Assembly: GCA_944739405.2 (NCBI GenBank)
Contig: OX123209.2
Span: 9,741,217 to 9,805,216 of the forward strand
Direction: 5' to 3'
DNA length: 64,000 nt
Source: Euclidia mi
Taxonomy: Eukaryota; Arthropoda; Insecta; Lepidoptera; Erebidae
Of this stretch, positions 11,095-20,995 are shown one piece after another; positions within the stretch are counted from its first letter, which is position 1, and each line of letters begins with the position of its first letter. Both the position numbers and the translations under genes were made by a program. The notes beneath the pieces were generated by a model. That model did not search any database, was not told where the DNA came from, and was given only the letters and a program-made list of their open reading frames with translations.

Positions 11095-11814
11095 GTGAGC
11101 ATAAGAAGCAGTGAGGCACTCAATATCATTCATGCAGATGTGTGCGGACCCATGGAGATGTCTTCAATCGGTGGTAGAGGTAATTTTCTCATTTTAGTCG
11201 ATGATTACACACGCATGTCCTTTGTTTACTTTTTAAGGGCCAAAAGTCAAGTCTTTAAATTTTTCAAAGCACTAGTTGAGAACCAACAGAATAAAAAGAT
11301 TAAGATTTTTAGAACTGATAATGGTCATGAGTTTTGTAACAAAGATTTTGACAGTTATTTAGCTGAAGCTGGTATAGTCCAACAAAGGACTAACATATAT
11401 ACCCCTGAACAAAATGCTATTAGTGAGCGTATGGAACGCACTTTAGTTGAAAGAGCTCGTTGTATGCTGTTTGATGCTGGGCTTGATAAAAAGTTTTGGG
11501 CTGAGGCCATAAACACAGCAGTATATCTTAGAAATAGATCCCCAGCATCTGGATAACAGAATATAACGCCATTTGAGCTCTGGACCAATACTAAACCAGA
11601 CCTAAGTCATATCCGGATTTTTGGGAGTCAGGTCATGGTGCATATCCCCAAGGAGAAGCGATTTAAGTGGGACACAAAGTCTAAGCAACATATACTCGTT
11701 GGCTATGCAGAAAATATTAAATGGTACAGAATATATGACCCAGATAAAAGGTGTGTGTCTGTCAGCAGGGATGTTATAATCCAAGAAAACAACTGTTTCA
11801 GTGGGGGCAATCTC
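11095..11814 (+). pseudogene. Copia integrase
   Basis: Integrase core with HADVCGPM (D1), FRTDNGHEF (D2) and NAISERMERTL (E), the D-D-35-E arrangement of Copia integrases (N-G-x-x-E-R is normally NG-AER). A stop near 11554 is followed by the C-terminal half PFELWTNTKPDLSHIRIFGS and HILVGYAEN. It would insert the cDNA into chromosomes. The stop codons make it non-functional. Confidence 0.85.
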
Positions 11815-11914
11815 TGAAACGCAATAAGTTAAGAGTGAAACAGATGAGTCTGTCAATATAGTTCCTAGTCCAAAATCTGAAAAACATACTGACCAGACTG
11901 TTATTAACTCTGTA

Positions 11915-12887
11915 TTGCAGAATGTAGACGAGATTCCAGCCCCAGAAGAATCAAAGAGAATAAGGAGGCCACCAAAACGGTATGGTTATTCAAACCTGTG
12001 CATGTCATCAAATACTGAAAGTCAAGGGGATCCAGTTAGTATCCTACAAGCTGTACAGGGTCCTGATAAACAAAAATGGATGGCTGCAATGGAAGAGGAG
12101 CTTAAGGCATTTGAGGACAATGATGCCTGGGTAGCGGTGAGTGAACTTCCTCCAGGTAAGACATTAGTGCACGGTTGGTGTAGTGGTTTAAGCGGCCGCC
12201 TCACCGCTTGACACTGCGCCGAAGTGTTGTGGATTCGATCCCCACACGAGACAACACTTTGTGTGATTCATAAATTGTTGTTTCGAGTCTGGGTGTTCAT
12301 TGTGTCCGTTAGTTGTATGTCTGTAAAGTCCCCCGCGACACAGGATTTAGTCCTAATGCGGGAGTAGTCTTTAAAAAACAAAAAAAAATGGGTTTACAAG
12401 AGAAAGTTAGGTAGTGACAACAGTGAACGTTATCGTGCTCGTTTAGTTGCAAAGGGCTTCACCCAAAAACCAGGACTAGATTATGATGAGACTTTCTCAC
12501 CTGTGGTGCGTCATTGTACTTTAAGATTATTATTTGCACTTTCTGTACAATTAGATTTAAATGTTACTCACTTAGATGTGAAAACAGCTTTTTTAAATGA
12601 TGTTCTCAAAGAGGATATTTATATGCTTCATCCAGATGTTAATCTAGATAATAAAAGTAATAGAAAAATTGTTAAATTGAAGAAAGCTTTCTATGGTTTA
12701 AAACAGTCTTCGAGGTCATGGTATGAAAAAGTTGATCAATGTTTAACTGAATCAGGTTTTAATAGAAGTCTTATAGAACCATGTGTATTTACAAAATTTC
12801 ACAATAATGTTAAGATTATTATCGCTTTGTATGTCGATGACTTCTTTGTATTTTCAAATTCTAAACTAGAGACAGATGATTTAATTT
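11915..12887 (+). pseudogene. Copia reverse transcriptase, N-terminal and palm part
   Basis: The segment before the SINE ends in KWMAAMEEELKAFEDNDAW, the conserved start of Copia RT. After the SINE, ERYRARLVAKGFTQKPGLDY, HLDVKTAFLNDVL, KAFYGLKQSSRSWY and ALYVDDFFVF follow, the last being the YVDD active site. The gene breaks at 12887 at the BEL insertion and resumes at 18898. Besides the insertions, most of this part is in one frame. Confidence 0.88.
12171..12391 (+). mobile_element. tRNA-derived SINE inside Copia RT
   Basis: Has a pol III A-box-like head (GGTGTAGTGGTTTAAG), a B-box-like segment (GGATTCGATCCC), a non-tRNA body with TCTGGGTGTTCATTG, and an A-rich tail ending near 12391. It splits the Copia RT between two conserved residues. 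The target duplication is obscured by the A-rich tail. It is a SINE, not a working tRNA gene, because the acceptor stem does not close. Confidence 0.75.
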
Positions 12888-12892
12888 CAATG

Positions 12893-13138
12893 TGTTCGCG
12901 CCGTGTCTTGTCTACGTCGCGAACGGACCGCCAACCGGTTCCCAACACTCGTGGCGGCGCGCCGTGCGCCCCACCTTTTTTATTCATTCGCTCACCTTCT
13001 ATTGCGCGCGACGTCGCCTATATATTTTAACGTACCTATAATTCTACTTGTAATGTTTTAATATTGTAAATGTTGCATTAAAAGTATTGTGGAAGAGCAT
13101 AGCTGTATTTTTTATTATGAAGACCCCAATACGCAACA
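12893..13138 (+). repeat. BEL 1 5' LTR
   Basis: 246 bp, TG...CA ends, with a GC-rich 5' half (GGCGGCGCGCC) and an AT-rich 3' half. Its minus-strand reading frame is a shadow. Matches 18640-18892 at about 99 percent apart from the 6-bp ACGCAA duplication in the 3' copy. Confidence 0.95.
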
Positions 13139-13140
13139 TA

Positions 13141-13158
13141 TGGTGACCCCGACGTGAT
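13141..13158 (+). other. primer-binding site, tRNA-Trp
   Basis: TGGTGACCCCGACGTGAT starts two bases after the LTR and is complementary to the CCA-ending 3' 18 nt of insect tRNA-Trp, from my knowledge of that tRNA. Confidence 0.8.
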
Positions 13159-13983
13159 CGCAAACACGCCCATACTGCACATCAAGCTGAGCTTCGTGAA
13201 GGACAAAAGATCACGCGCTTATATTCATCGTTTCGGACCACGACTTTCGGAGGAGCAAGAGGAAGAAGAATCTCAACGGCTGTGATGATACATGGCTACG
13301 GATTTATAAGATTGCATCTGCCGCCGTCAAATAGTCTGGACTCCGTGACCTTGATGCGACCCTTGGACCAGTGACGCAGCTTCCAGCTAACCCTCGCTTC
13401 AAGCCGGTCAGCCTAACGCACCGCAGCACAAGGTCTACACCTATTTCTATAATTTTCCCCCTGTACGTGACTATTAGGGTTGCTCGTTTCTATATTTTAT
13501 TCCCTCAATTGAATTTTACGTTTTAATCACGTACAAATTGGTGATTTATTCTCTTGAAATAAAACGGGCCACGCCCTAAGTGTTCTTAAATACCTACCTA
13601 CATTGTTTGCGATTAGCATAAACTAGTATCTACATATTTAGACAATTTTTACCTTTATGTTTGCCATTCAATAAATCCCTATAGGTAATTTTATAATAAA
13701 TTCAAAGCATTTTTTCTAATATTATACTATTTTTCTGTGTAGTGGTGTAGTGCAATCTTACAAGTGCGTACGTCACATCGGCGGCTCGTGCCCGTCCCAT
13801 TGTTCGATCAGCTGAGCCGAAGTACATCATTTACCGTTACAATACAAGACACCTGGTCGTCGCTTGCGCCGCCGCGCTGTCTGGGAGCATAAGCCGAGCA
13901 ATTTACGTATTTTTTTGTTAAGTACATTTTTATTTGTTTAATTGTTTGGTGCAATTCTTGTTTCTTTTGTTTTATTGTGCAAG
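13159..13983 (+). other. untranslated leader of BEL 1
   Basis: About 825 bp without a supported reading frame between the primer-binding site and the gag start. It is partly AT-rich, with a GC-richer block at 13765-13885. A packaging signal is expected in this position but I cannot point to one. Confidence 0.5.
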
Positions 13984-14649
13984 ATGACTAAGAAAGCGTC
14001 ACATAATATTATTAGAAGCTCCATTAAAGGACGTGTAACTAAATTTAAAAATTATCTTGATAAATTAAATAATTGTGACGGTCTTTCATCTGACCAAACA
14101 AGTGAACTCACACTGAGGCTGGATCGATTTCGTAATCTTTTTAGCCAATTTGATGAACTACAGACACAAATTGAGATTTCGAATGCTGATTTGATGGACT
14201 CTGAAATCGATGTGCGAGAGGAGATTGAACAAGAATTTCTTACTTTAATTGCAATCGCGCAAAGGTTGGTGGATAAGTCGAACGACAAAGTTAGTGTGAA
14301 ATCTGACACACATTCGCATTGTAGTCACCACAATGACGTCAATTTTAGATTGCCTATAATTAAAATCTTTGCCTATATTTTAAGTGGCTCGAGTTTAGGG
14401 ATACCTTCAACTCTCTTATTCATTTTAACGATCGTATAAAACCGATCCATAAATTCCATTATTTGAATTCTATTTAGAGGGTGAGGCATCGCAAGTTATA
14501 AGTAATTTGGAAGTTACAGAGACCAATTATTTGGAAGCTTGGCATCTCCTCTGCGAGAGGTATAACAATAAAAAACAGTTAGTTAATAATCACCTTAATT
14601 CTCTTTTTAACATTCAGCCGATGGGACGAGAATTAGCCAAAAAAATCCT
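13984..14649 (+). pseudogene. BEL 1 gag, N-terminal part
   Basis: Likely start at 13984 (MTKKASHNIIRSSIKGRVTK), a charged, helical N-terminus common in BEL gag proteins; an upstream ATG at 13942 is in frame but encodes a hydrophobic stretch outside the family. The frame ends at 14437. A later piece, SNLEVTETNYLEAWHLLCER (about 14497-14556), is the DUF1759-like gag core, so sequence between has been lost. The protein would form the particle shell. Frameshifts near 14640 join to the zinc-knuckle part. Confidence 0.75.
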
Positions 14650-16041
14650 TCACTCACTGACTTTTTTAAATTTATAAAGGGTCGCGCCGATATTTTAGAA
14701 TCGGTCCAGCGAAGTAAGTCGAAGAAGGTCGCTCTTAATGCAAAACATGATTTCTCTAATTCACGAAAATCACCCGCGAAATCGTTTCAAATTTCAGCTG
14801 CTCCCGCCGCCGCCGGTGCCTCTGCCATTACTGCCTCGTGTGTCTTCTGTGACGGGGAGCATCGTATCTACGATTGTTCGTCGTTTCTGTCCAAGTCCGT
14901 CGATAATAGGATTTCTGAGGCGATAAAGTTGAAACTTTGTTTAAATTGTTTGCGCAAGGGTCACTCTTTCCATCGCTGTAGGTTGGGCCCTTGCTCTAAG
15001 TGCAAAAAACGTCATAATACACTCTTGCATAGGGCGCATCCTCAGGCTACAAATCTCTCATTAGATCCGCCACCGAAATCGGAACCTCAGGTTACGACCG
15101 GCATGGCGACCTTTAACAATAATCACATTTTACTGTCTACGGCGCTTATAAATGTTTGTAATCCCGATACCGGCGCTTGTTTAACCGTTAGATGTCTTTT
15201 AGATAGCGGAAGTCAAACTTCTTTGATCACTTCTAGCTTGAAACAACAGCTGCAGTTGACTTTTCAGCCTAATAACACAAGCGTAGTCAGTGTGGGTAAT
15301 ATTCCAATAACAGGTATGCCTGAGCGCTGTAGTATTGTAATCAAATCAAAACATGATAACAGTCTTAACTTAAATGTGTCATGCTTGGTACTACCGTGTA
15401 TCACCGGCGATATGCCGCACAAATATATTGATGTTTCGCGATTAAAAATTCCCCGTAACATCAAGCTCGCAGATCCCCATTTTAATCAGCCCGCATCTAA
15501 TAATATTCTTATCGGCGCCGATATTTTTTGGCATTTAATTGGGTCCGAGCAGATTACGTTAGGTAATAATTTTCCCATTGTGCGCGAGTCAAGACTTGGC
15601 TGGATACTAGCAGGTCCTATATATGATAAAACTTCTTCTAAACAATATTCATTTAATTCATTTATTCAATGCAATCATATTTCAACGCATAATAATTTAG
15701 ATGAGTTAATGACGAAGTTTTGGCAGCTAGAACAGATTCCTCAGTCTACTCAACAGCACACTGACATAAATGCTGCATGTGAACAACATTTTGTCACTCA
15801 TACATACCGCGAGAAGGACGGCCGCTTTTGTGTGCGCCTTCCATTGATAACTGAGCCCGACTGCTTAGGCAACTCGTATCGATTGGCTAAAAAACGCTTT
15901 ATTGGTTTAGAAAAGCGATTTAAGAGAAACCCAGAACTTAAAAAAATGTATAAAGAATTCATAGACGAGTATGCCGAGTTAGGCCATCTTTCTGAGTCTA
16001 AGGTTCGACGCCCTAGCATTGCATTTTTTGCTGCGCAATAA
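14650..16041 (+). pseudogene. BEL 1 gag zinc knuckles and aspartic protease, then truncated pol
   Basis: An open frame of about 460 codons has three Cys/His knuckles (CVFCDGEHRIYDC, CLNCLRKGHSFHRC, CSKCKKRHNTLLH) and the DUF1758-type protease with CLLDSGSQTSLIT. The region usually preceding RT follows (FWQLEQIP, then RYRLAKKRF-like text read as YRLAKKRFIGLEKR). It ends at 16041 shortly after KRNPELKKMYKEFIDEY, where RT should begin. Instead, the frame meets integrase sequence, so RT and RNase H, about 1.5-2 kb in this family, are deleted. Confidence 0.87.
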
Positions 16042-16851
16042 GCAAAGTCTAAATTTGAAAAATTACCTGCTGCCCTTAAATCCCTTTCTAGATCACGAAG
16101 GTATTCTACGCGTGGGTGGTCGGCTTAATTCATCGTTTTATTCTTTCGAAAAGTGCCATCCCATGCTTTTACTGTCCAAGCATAGACTCACGCGATTACT
16201 TTTTCAGCAGGAGCATTTGCGACTTCTACATGCTGGCCCCCAACTATTACTTGCTTCAATCAGGGAGTTCGTGTGGGCCGTCGGCGGGTGCATCTTGGCG
16301 CGAACGGTTTCGCGACAGTGCGTTACGTGCCGTCGTTTCGCTGCTCGCACCGCCACTCCACTCATGGGTGCGGTGCCTTCAGAGCGCGTAACACCTGATT
16401 ACCCATTTATTGGTGTCGGTATCGATTTCGCTGGACCATTTTTTATAGTTGATAGGAAGGGTAGGGGATGTAAAATTACCAAATGTTATTTAGCTATTTT
16501 TGTTTGTACTAGATTTAAGTGTATTTATTTAGAAGTCGTGAGTCAGCTTTCAAAGGAAGCTTTAATTTTATCCCTACGCCGCTTTATATCTAGACGAGGA
16601 AAGCCACGCGAGATCGTCTGTGTTAACGGCCGCAATTTTGTTGCAGCTGCCAGAGAAATTAGCGATTTTATAACGACAAATTCTTCTTCTATCACTTCTT
16701 TTACATCTGGTGAGGGTATTAAATTTAAATTCCAGCCGGCTTATGCTCCACATTTCGGCGGTCTATTTGAGGCAGGAGTTAAGTCCGCGAAATTCCATAT
16801 AAGGCGTATTCAGGTAATTCTCATCTTACCTTCGAGGAATTAGCAACCTTA
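16019..16851 (+). pseudogene. BEL 1 integrase, zinc-binding and catalytic core
   Basis: Contains HEGILRVGGRL, the conserved lead-in, an H2C2 zinc-binding segment (HLRLLHAG through QCVTCRRF), GVGIDFAGPFF (D1), and HFGGLFEAGVKSAKFHIR (catalytic Glu). The second catalytic motif reads CVNGRNFVAA where an Asp-Asn-Gly is expected, so D2 appears replaced by Val. The frame is interrupted by the mariner at TA 16852-16853 and resumes at 18148. Confidence 0.85.
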
Positions 16852-16853
16852 TA

Positions 16854-18145
16854 CGAGGGTCAAACTGAAAGTTCTTAGAACTGGCCACTTATAAACAATA
16901 TAATAAAAAAAAATTCTAAAATTTGAAAAAAGAACTCTTTGCCAATATTACTGAGTATATATTTCATTCATTTGTCATTTGTTTTACGATTTGGCGGCAA
17001 ATTGAAAATTGTCTGTGTCACGTCAACATGAATTTAACACGAGAAAATTTTCGTGCAATGATTTTTTATGACTTTCGATGTCATTTAAGTCAACAAGAAA
17101 GTTATGATAGACTACGATTGGCCTTTCACGATGAAGCCCCATCTCGTGCGACTGTTTACAACTGGTTTAATGAGTTTAAACGTGGTCGCACTAATCTCAC
17201 TGATGATGTACGTGAGGGACGGCCTTCTACGGCGACGACTGAAAATAACATCTGTGTTGTGCGGCGTATGATAGAGACTGACAAAAGAGTGACCTATCAG
17301 CAGATTCGGACAAGCTTAGGCATCGGTATGAGTCAAGTGCACAAAATCCTCCACGAACATTTAGCGGTCAGGAAGCTTTGCGCCCGGTGGATACCTCATA
17401 ATTTGACTAAGGCTCAAAAACTCCATCGTGTGGATTGGTGCCGTAAAATGATTGAAAGATTTAACGGAGGTGACTCAAATGCTGTGTTCGACATACTAAC
17501 AGGTGACGAAAGCTGGATTTACTGTTATGATCCTGAAACCAAAAGACAATCTGCTCAGTGGGTGTTTCCTTTCGAGGAGTTGCCAACTAAAGTGAAGAGA
17601 GATCGAAGTGCGGGAAAAAAAATGGTGGCCTCGTTCTTTGGAAGGATAGGTCATTTCGCAACAATTGTGTTAGAGGATCAAAAATAAGTTTCTGCAGAAT
17701 GGTACACTACCAATTGTTTGCCACTTGTCTTGGAAAAAGTTCGAGAGAAACGACCTCGCAGTAGGATCCTCCTTCACCACGACAACGCCTCGTCGCACAC
17801 CGCCAAGCGAACGATCGACTATTTGGCGACATCAAACGTTGAATTACTGGGTCACCCGCCGTATAGCCCCGACCTCGCGCCTTGTAATTTTTATTTATTT
17901 CCAAAAATTAAAGAAAAACTTAAAGGAAAGCGGTTTATGAATGCTGAAGAAGCGGTGGCTGCGTATCGCGATGCCATTTAAGAGACCCCTAAGGACGAGT
18001 GGGCAAAGTGCTTTTCCCAGTGGTTCCATCGCATGCAGCGGTGTATTGACGTCAATGGACAATATTTTAAAAAGATATAATAAAACTAATAACTGGCTAA
18101 TGTAATCAGTTTTTGATTTTCTAAGAACTTTCAGTTTGACCCTCG
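16854..18145 (+). mobile_element. mariner element, copy A (inactive)
   Basis: 1292 bp with inverted ends starting CGAGGGTCAAACTGAAAGTT and TA on both sides (16852-16853, 18146-18147). It is about 99 percent the same as copy B at 20996-22288, with no indel in the coding region. Its transposase has two stops and a lost catalytic residue. It lies in the BEL 1 integrase, so it is younger than BEL 1. Confidence 0.95.
17028..18080 (+). pseudogene. mariner transposase, copy A, two stops and D to N
   Basis: 350-codon frame aligned without gaps to copy B. TAA at 17685-17687 (codon 220) and TAA at 17979-17981 (codon 318) truncate it, and codon 287 (17886-17888) is AAT (Asn) instead of GAT (Asp) in the PCDFYLFP motif, the third residue of the DD34D triad. 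HTH region RATVYNWFNEFKRG and TGDESWIYCYD remain. It cannot make active enzyme, but its ends are intact, so a working copy could still move it. Confidence 0.95.
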
Positions 18146-18147
18146 TA

Positions 18148-18619
18148 TAGTCAAGTAGAGGCTATCCTAAACAGTCGTCCCTTATGTCCTATCTCATCCT
18201 CTCCTCATGACTTCCAACCTTTGACTCCAGGTCACTTCCTCATTGGGCGTGCTTTGATGTCTCTGCCATCGCCTTCCTTGGCAGGCCTTAACGAAGCCAG
18301 ATTAGATCGGTTTCAGAGACTCGAATCCATGAGGCAGCATTTTTGGAAACGCTGGCAGTTGGAGTACATTGGAGAGCTACAGCAACGGACCAAGTGGCGC
18401 GTTCCTAACAGATGTCTTCAAGTGGGCGACTTGGTCCTCGTTAAAGAAGAGAATGCACCTCCTCTACACGGGCGTCTTGGACGTATTACAAGGCTATTTC
18501 CTGGAGCAGACGGGATTTCTCGTGTAGCCGATGTTGCTACGATTACCGGCACTTATAGGCGAGGTATCAAGTACCTCTGCCCTTTACTGGATGAACCAGA
18601 AACACCGTTGAAGACCTGA
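18148..18619 (+). pseudogene. BEL 1 integrase C-terminal domain (DUF5641-like)
   Basis: Resumes after the mariner with QVEAILNSRPL, then TPGHFLIGRALMSLP, RFQRLESMRQHFWKRW and VGDLVLVKEENAPP, the standard BEL/Pao integrase tail, ending at a stop at 18617-18619. It is followed by a CAAGGGCCCCCAG polypurine-type tract and the 3' LTR. The frame is open throughout. Confidence 0.9.
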
Positions 18620-18639
18620 GTCTTCAAGGGCCCCCAGTA

Positions 18640-18892
18640 TGTTCGCGCCGTGTCTTGTCTACGTCGCGAACGGACCGCCAACCGGTTCCCAACACTCGTG
18701 GCGGCGCGCCGTGCGCCCCACCTTTTTTTATTCATTCGCTCACCTTCTATTGCGCGCGACGTCGCCTATATATTTTAACGTACCTATAATTCTACTTGTA
18801 ATATTTTAATATTGCAAATGTTGCATTAAAAGTATTGTGGAAGAGCATAGCTGTATTTTTTATTATGAAGACCCCAATACGCAAACGCAACA
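18640..18892 (+). repeat. BEL 1 3' LTR
   Basis: 253 bp. Identical to the 5' LTR except for one extra T in the T run, two substitutions, and a 6-bp duplication just before the terminal CGCAACA. Confidence 0.95.
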
Positions 18893-18897
18893 CAATG

Positions 18898-19769
18898 TTA
18901 AGTTCTAAATTTTGTATTAAAGATCTTGGGCAGGTAAAGCAATGCTTAGGAATGAGAGTAAAAATTGATAATAAGAATGATACTTGTACCTTAGATCAGG
19001 AACAATACTATAAATGAGTTGTTGATTAAGTTTAATATGTTAAATTGTAAAGAAGCTTGTACACCTATGGAATCTAAACTGAATATTGATAAAAATGATA
19101 AGGCATATGATAATAATGTACCATATCAACAGTTAATAGGTAGTCTCATGTATTTGTCTGTGTTAACAAGGCCTGATATAGCCTTTAGTGTAAGTTTTTT
19201 GAGTCAGTTCAATACTTATCATACTAGCACTCACTGGAGTTATGCTAAACGCATTCTCAAGTATTTAAAGAGAACCAAAAAATATTGTATAAAATATGTA
19301 AAAGCTACTGAGCTGTCAGGATTTGCAGATGCTGACTGGGCAAATGGTATTGATCGAAGATCATATACAGGCTATTGCTTTATGATGCCAGGAAGTGTTA
19401 TATCATGGGAAAGCAGAAAGCAGAGGACAGTAGCTCTTTCTAGTATGGAAGCCGAGTACATGTCTATGGCAGAGGCTTGTAAAGAGTTTAAGAATTTTAT
19501 TGTATGATGTCACTAATCAAAATGTACAAACTGTTATCTTGTACCATGATAATCAGAGTGCTCAAAAGTTTGTTGTTAATCATACTCTACATAGCAGAAG
19601 TAAACATATAGGCATTCGTTATCACTTTATAAGAGAAGCTGTAAGTAATAATGTAATAAATATTAAATACATGCCTTCTGATCATATGCCAGCTGATGTT
19701 CTAACAAAGGCACTTGGTGCGACAAAGCATTATCAATGTATTGAATCTTTGGGACTTGTTAATTTATAA
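18898..19769 (+). pseudogene. Copia RT C-terminus and RNase H
   Basis: After the BEL, LGQVKQCLGMRV closes RT. RNase H follows with PYQQLIGSLMYLSVLTRPDI, GFADADWANGIDRRSYTGYC (catalytic Asp), VALSSMEAEYMSM (Glu) and YHDNQSAQKFV (Asp), ending in HMPADVLTKALG near the C-terminus. Stops at 19014-19016 and 19505-19507 and a frame change near 19500 break it. The gene end at 19769 is followed by the polypurine tract and 3' LTR. Confidence 0.88.
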
Positions 19770-19807
19770 AGATAATATTTTCACTGTTTCATGTGATGTG
19801 GTGGGGT

Positions 19808-20020
19808 TGTTATAATTTATTATATCCGTACATCAAATGAAACTAGTAATAGCTTATATGTAAAAACAAAACGTAGGATTAAAATCATTCAGCTATATTT
19901 TATTTTCTATTCGAACTGATGTGAATGAATGAATAAGAATTGTAATTGTTCTCGCTCACTTCCTAAAATATACTTTTTGCTGTTCGCCTCCACTGAATAG
20001 ATGTGTTTTATTTCATTAGA
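19808..20020 (+). repeat. Copia 3' LTR
   Basis: Begins TGTTATAATTTATT after a G-rich tract and ends TTTCATTA. Pairs with 9324-9520. Immediately downstream, I-clade coding sequence resumes, which fixes the outer boundary. Confidence 0.85.
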
Positions 20021-20245
20021 TACTGGTACAATAGATTGAAGGAAGCCAGCCGAGACTTTATCACTACGATAAATAAATTGCGCTTTGGCCATAATACTGC
20101 TCCGTCACACCTTGCTAGACTTGGCATTATTACAAGCAATACATGCCCACATTGTGAATCCCAAGAAGGAACCGTTGATCATCTTATCTTTGACCGTCAA
20201 AACTTCCTGCTTGACAGATTATGGCTAGTGAACTCAGTGATGTGA
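20021..20245 (+). pseudogene. I-clade ORF2: C-terminal zinc-knuckle segment
   Basis: Translation gives NKLRFGHNTAPSHLARLGI then CPHCESQEGTVDHLIFD, the CxxC...H C-terminal motif that follows RNase H in I-type elements. It continues the fragment ending at 8803. Downstream, about 200 bp without a gene ends in an A-rich stretch near 20455, taken as the element's 3' UTR. Confidence 0.8.
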
Positions 20246-20460
20246 ACATTAAGTGCGATTCTTTCTCCCGCCCACCGCCACTCGAAGAGTTATTGAAAGA
20301 CAAAAATACTTACAAACCGATATATAAATACATTAAAAATACTGTTAAAACAATTTAAAATTTAAGTGATTGTGCAGTGTCCGTTAAAATAAAATAAGAC
20401 TTGACCTAGAAAGGTCCAGTTACTAGGTCATAAAATTCCAAAAAAGAAATCAAATAATAT

Positions 20461-20915
20461 CTAGTTTATACCTGGGCACAAGTTAATATTATTCAGCAAC
20501 TTGTCTAAAGTTTTCCTTTTAGGCAAAACACACATTTGACCTAGTAGACGGTAGGTTTTAGGGCTTGGTTTGTACAATGATAGACATAGGATTTTTTCAT
20601 CTAATGTGAAACGGCGCCCTGTTGGTTTCTTGGCATACAGGCTAATCTGCATTCTAAAGAATGTCTGAGTAGCGTGACATTTTTTCTTTCAATAATCTAT
20701 AGCCAGAAGAGCTCAATAACTTCTCTGCCATATCCATTTGCACCTTCAGCTTCCGTCTCAAGTTCTGAGATATGCGTAATTTCAATTTCGTCTAGCAAAT
20801 TACACTTCTGAGGTGTCTTTCGACGGCGGTAAGCGGCATAGAAACTCTCCTGCGACCTGAGTAACAGTGAAAATTTAAATGAATACAATTTATACAATAA
20901 AAATAAGCAAGTCAT
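20461..20915 (-). pseudogene. P-element/THAP9-like transposase fragment
   Basis: Minus-strand 20461-20652 encodes GRRFTLDEKILCLSLYKPSP followed by KTYRLLGQ and LPKRKTLDKLL, a strong match to the conserved segment of P-element transposases that precedes the catalytic region. A further minus-strand piece (20697-20915, ESFYAAYRRRKTPQ...) may be the preceding exon but I do not recognise it firmly. No ends of a P element are visible, so this is a truncated relic. Confidence 0.6.
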
Positions 20916-20995
20916 TAAAAAAGGGAATGTTGTATCGTGACGATTTTATGCATCCCTACTAAAACCTACTAATACTATAAATTCGAAAGTGTGTA

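Larger units (their letters stand above)
12893..18892 (+). mobile_element. BEL/Pao LTR retrotransposon 1, RT-RNase H deleted, with mariner insertion
   Basis: LTRs at 12893-13138 and 18640-18892 begin TGTTCGCG and end CGCAACA. The 5-bp target duplication CAATG is perfect (12888-12892, 18893-18897). Gag, CCHC knuckles, a DUF1758-type protease and integrase are present in BEL order, but RT and RNase H are missing between about 16008 and 16030. A mariner sits in the integrase. LTRs differ by two substitutions, a 1-bp indel and a 6-bp duplication, so the insertion is young. Confidence 0.93.
9324..20020 (+). mobile_element. Copia (Ty1/copia) LTR retrotransposon, degenerate, with nested insertions
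   Basis: Direct terminal repeats of about 200 bp (9324-9520, 19808-20020) bracket a gag-protease-integrase-RT-RNase H order, which is diagnostic for Copia because integrase precedes RT. The primer-binding site follows the 5' LTR directly, and a G-rich purine tract (19796-19806) precedes the 3' LTR. A SINE (12171-12391) and a whole BEL/Pao element (12893-18892) interrupt it. Without them it would be about 4.5 kb. Multiple stops and frameshifts make it inactive. Confidence 0.9.

Noticed and set aside
16923..17027. N-terminal extension of mariner transposases to upstream ATG (also 21066)
   Set aside because: Extra residues are hydrophobic, not family-like, and lie in the element's 5' UTR; the MNLTREN start fits the family.
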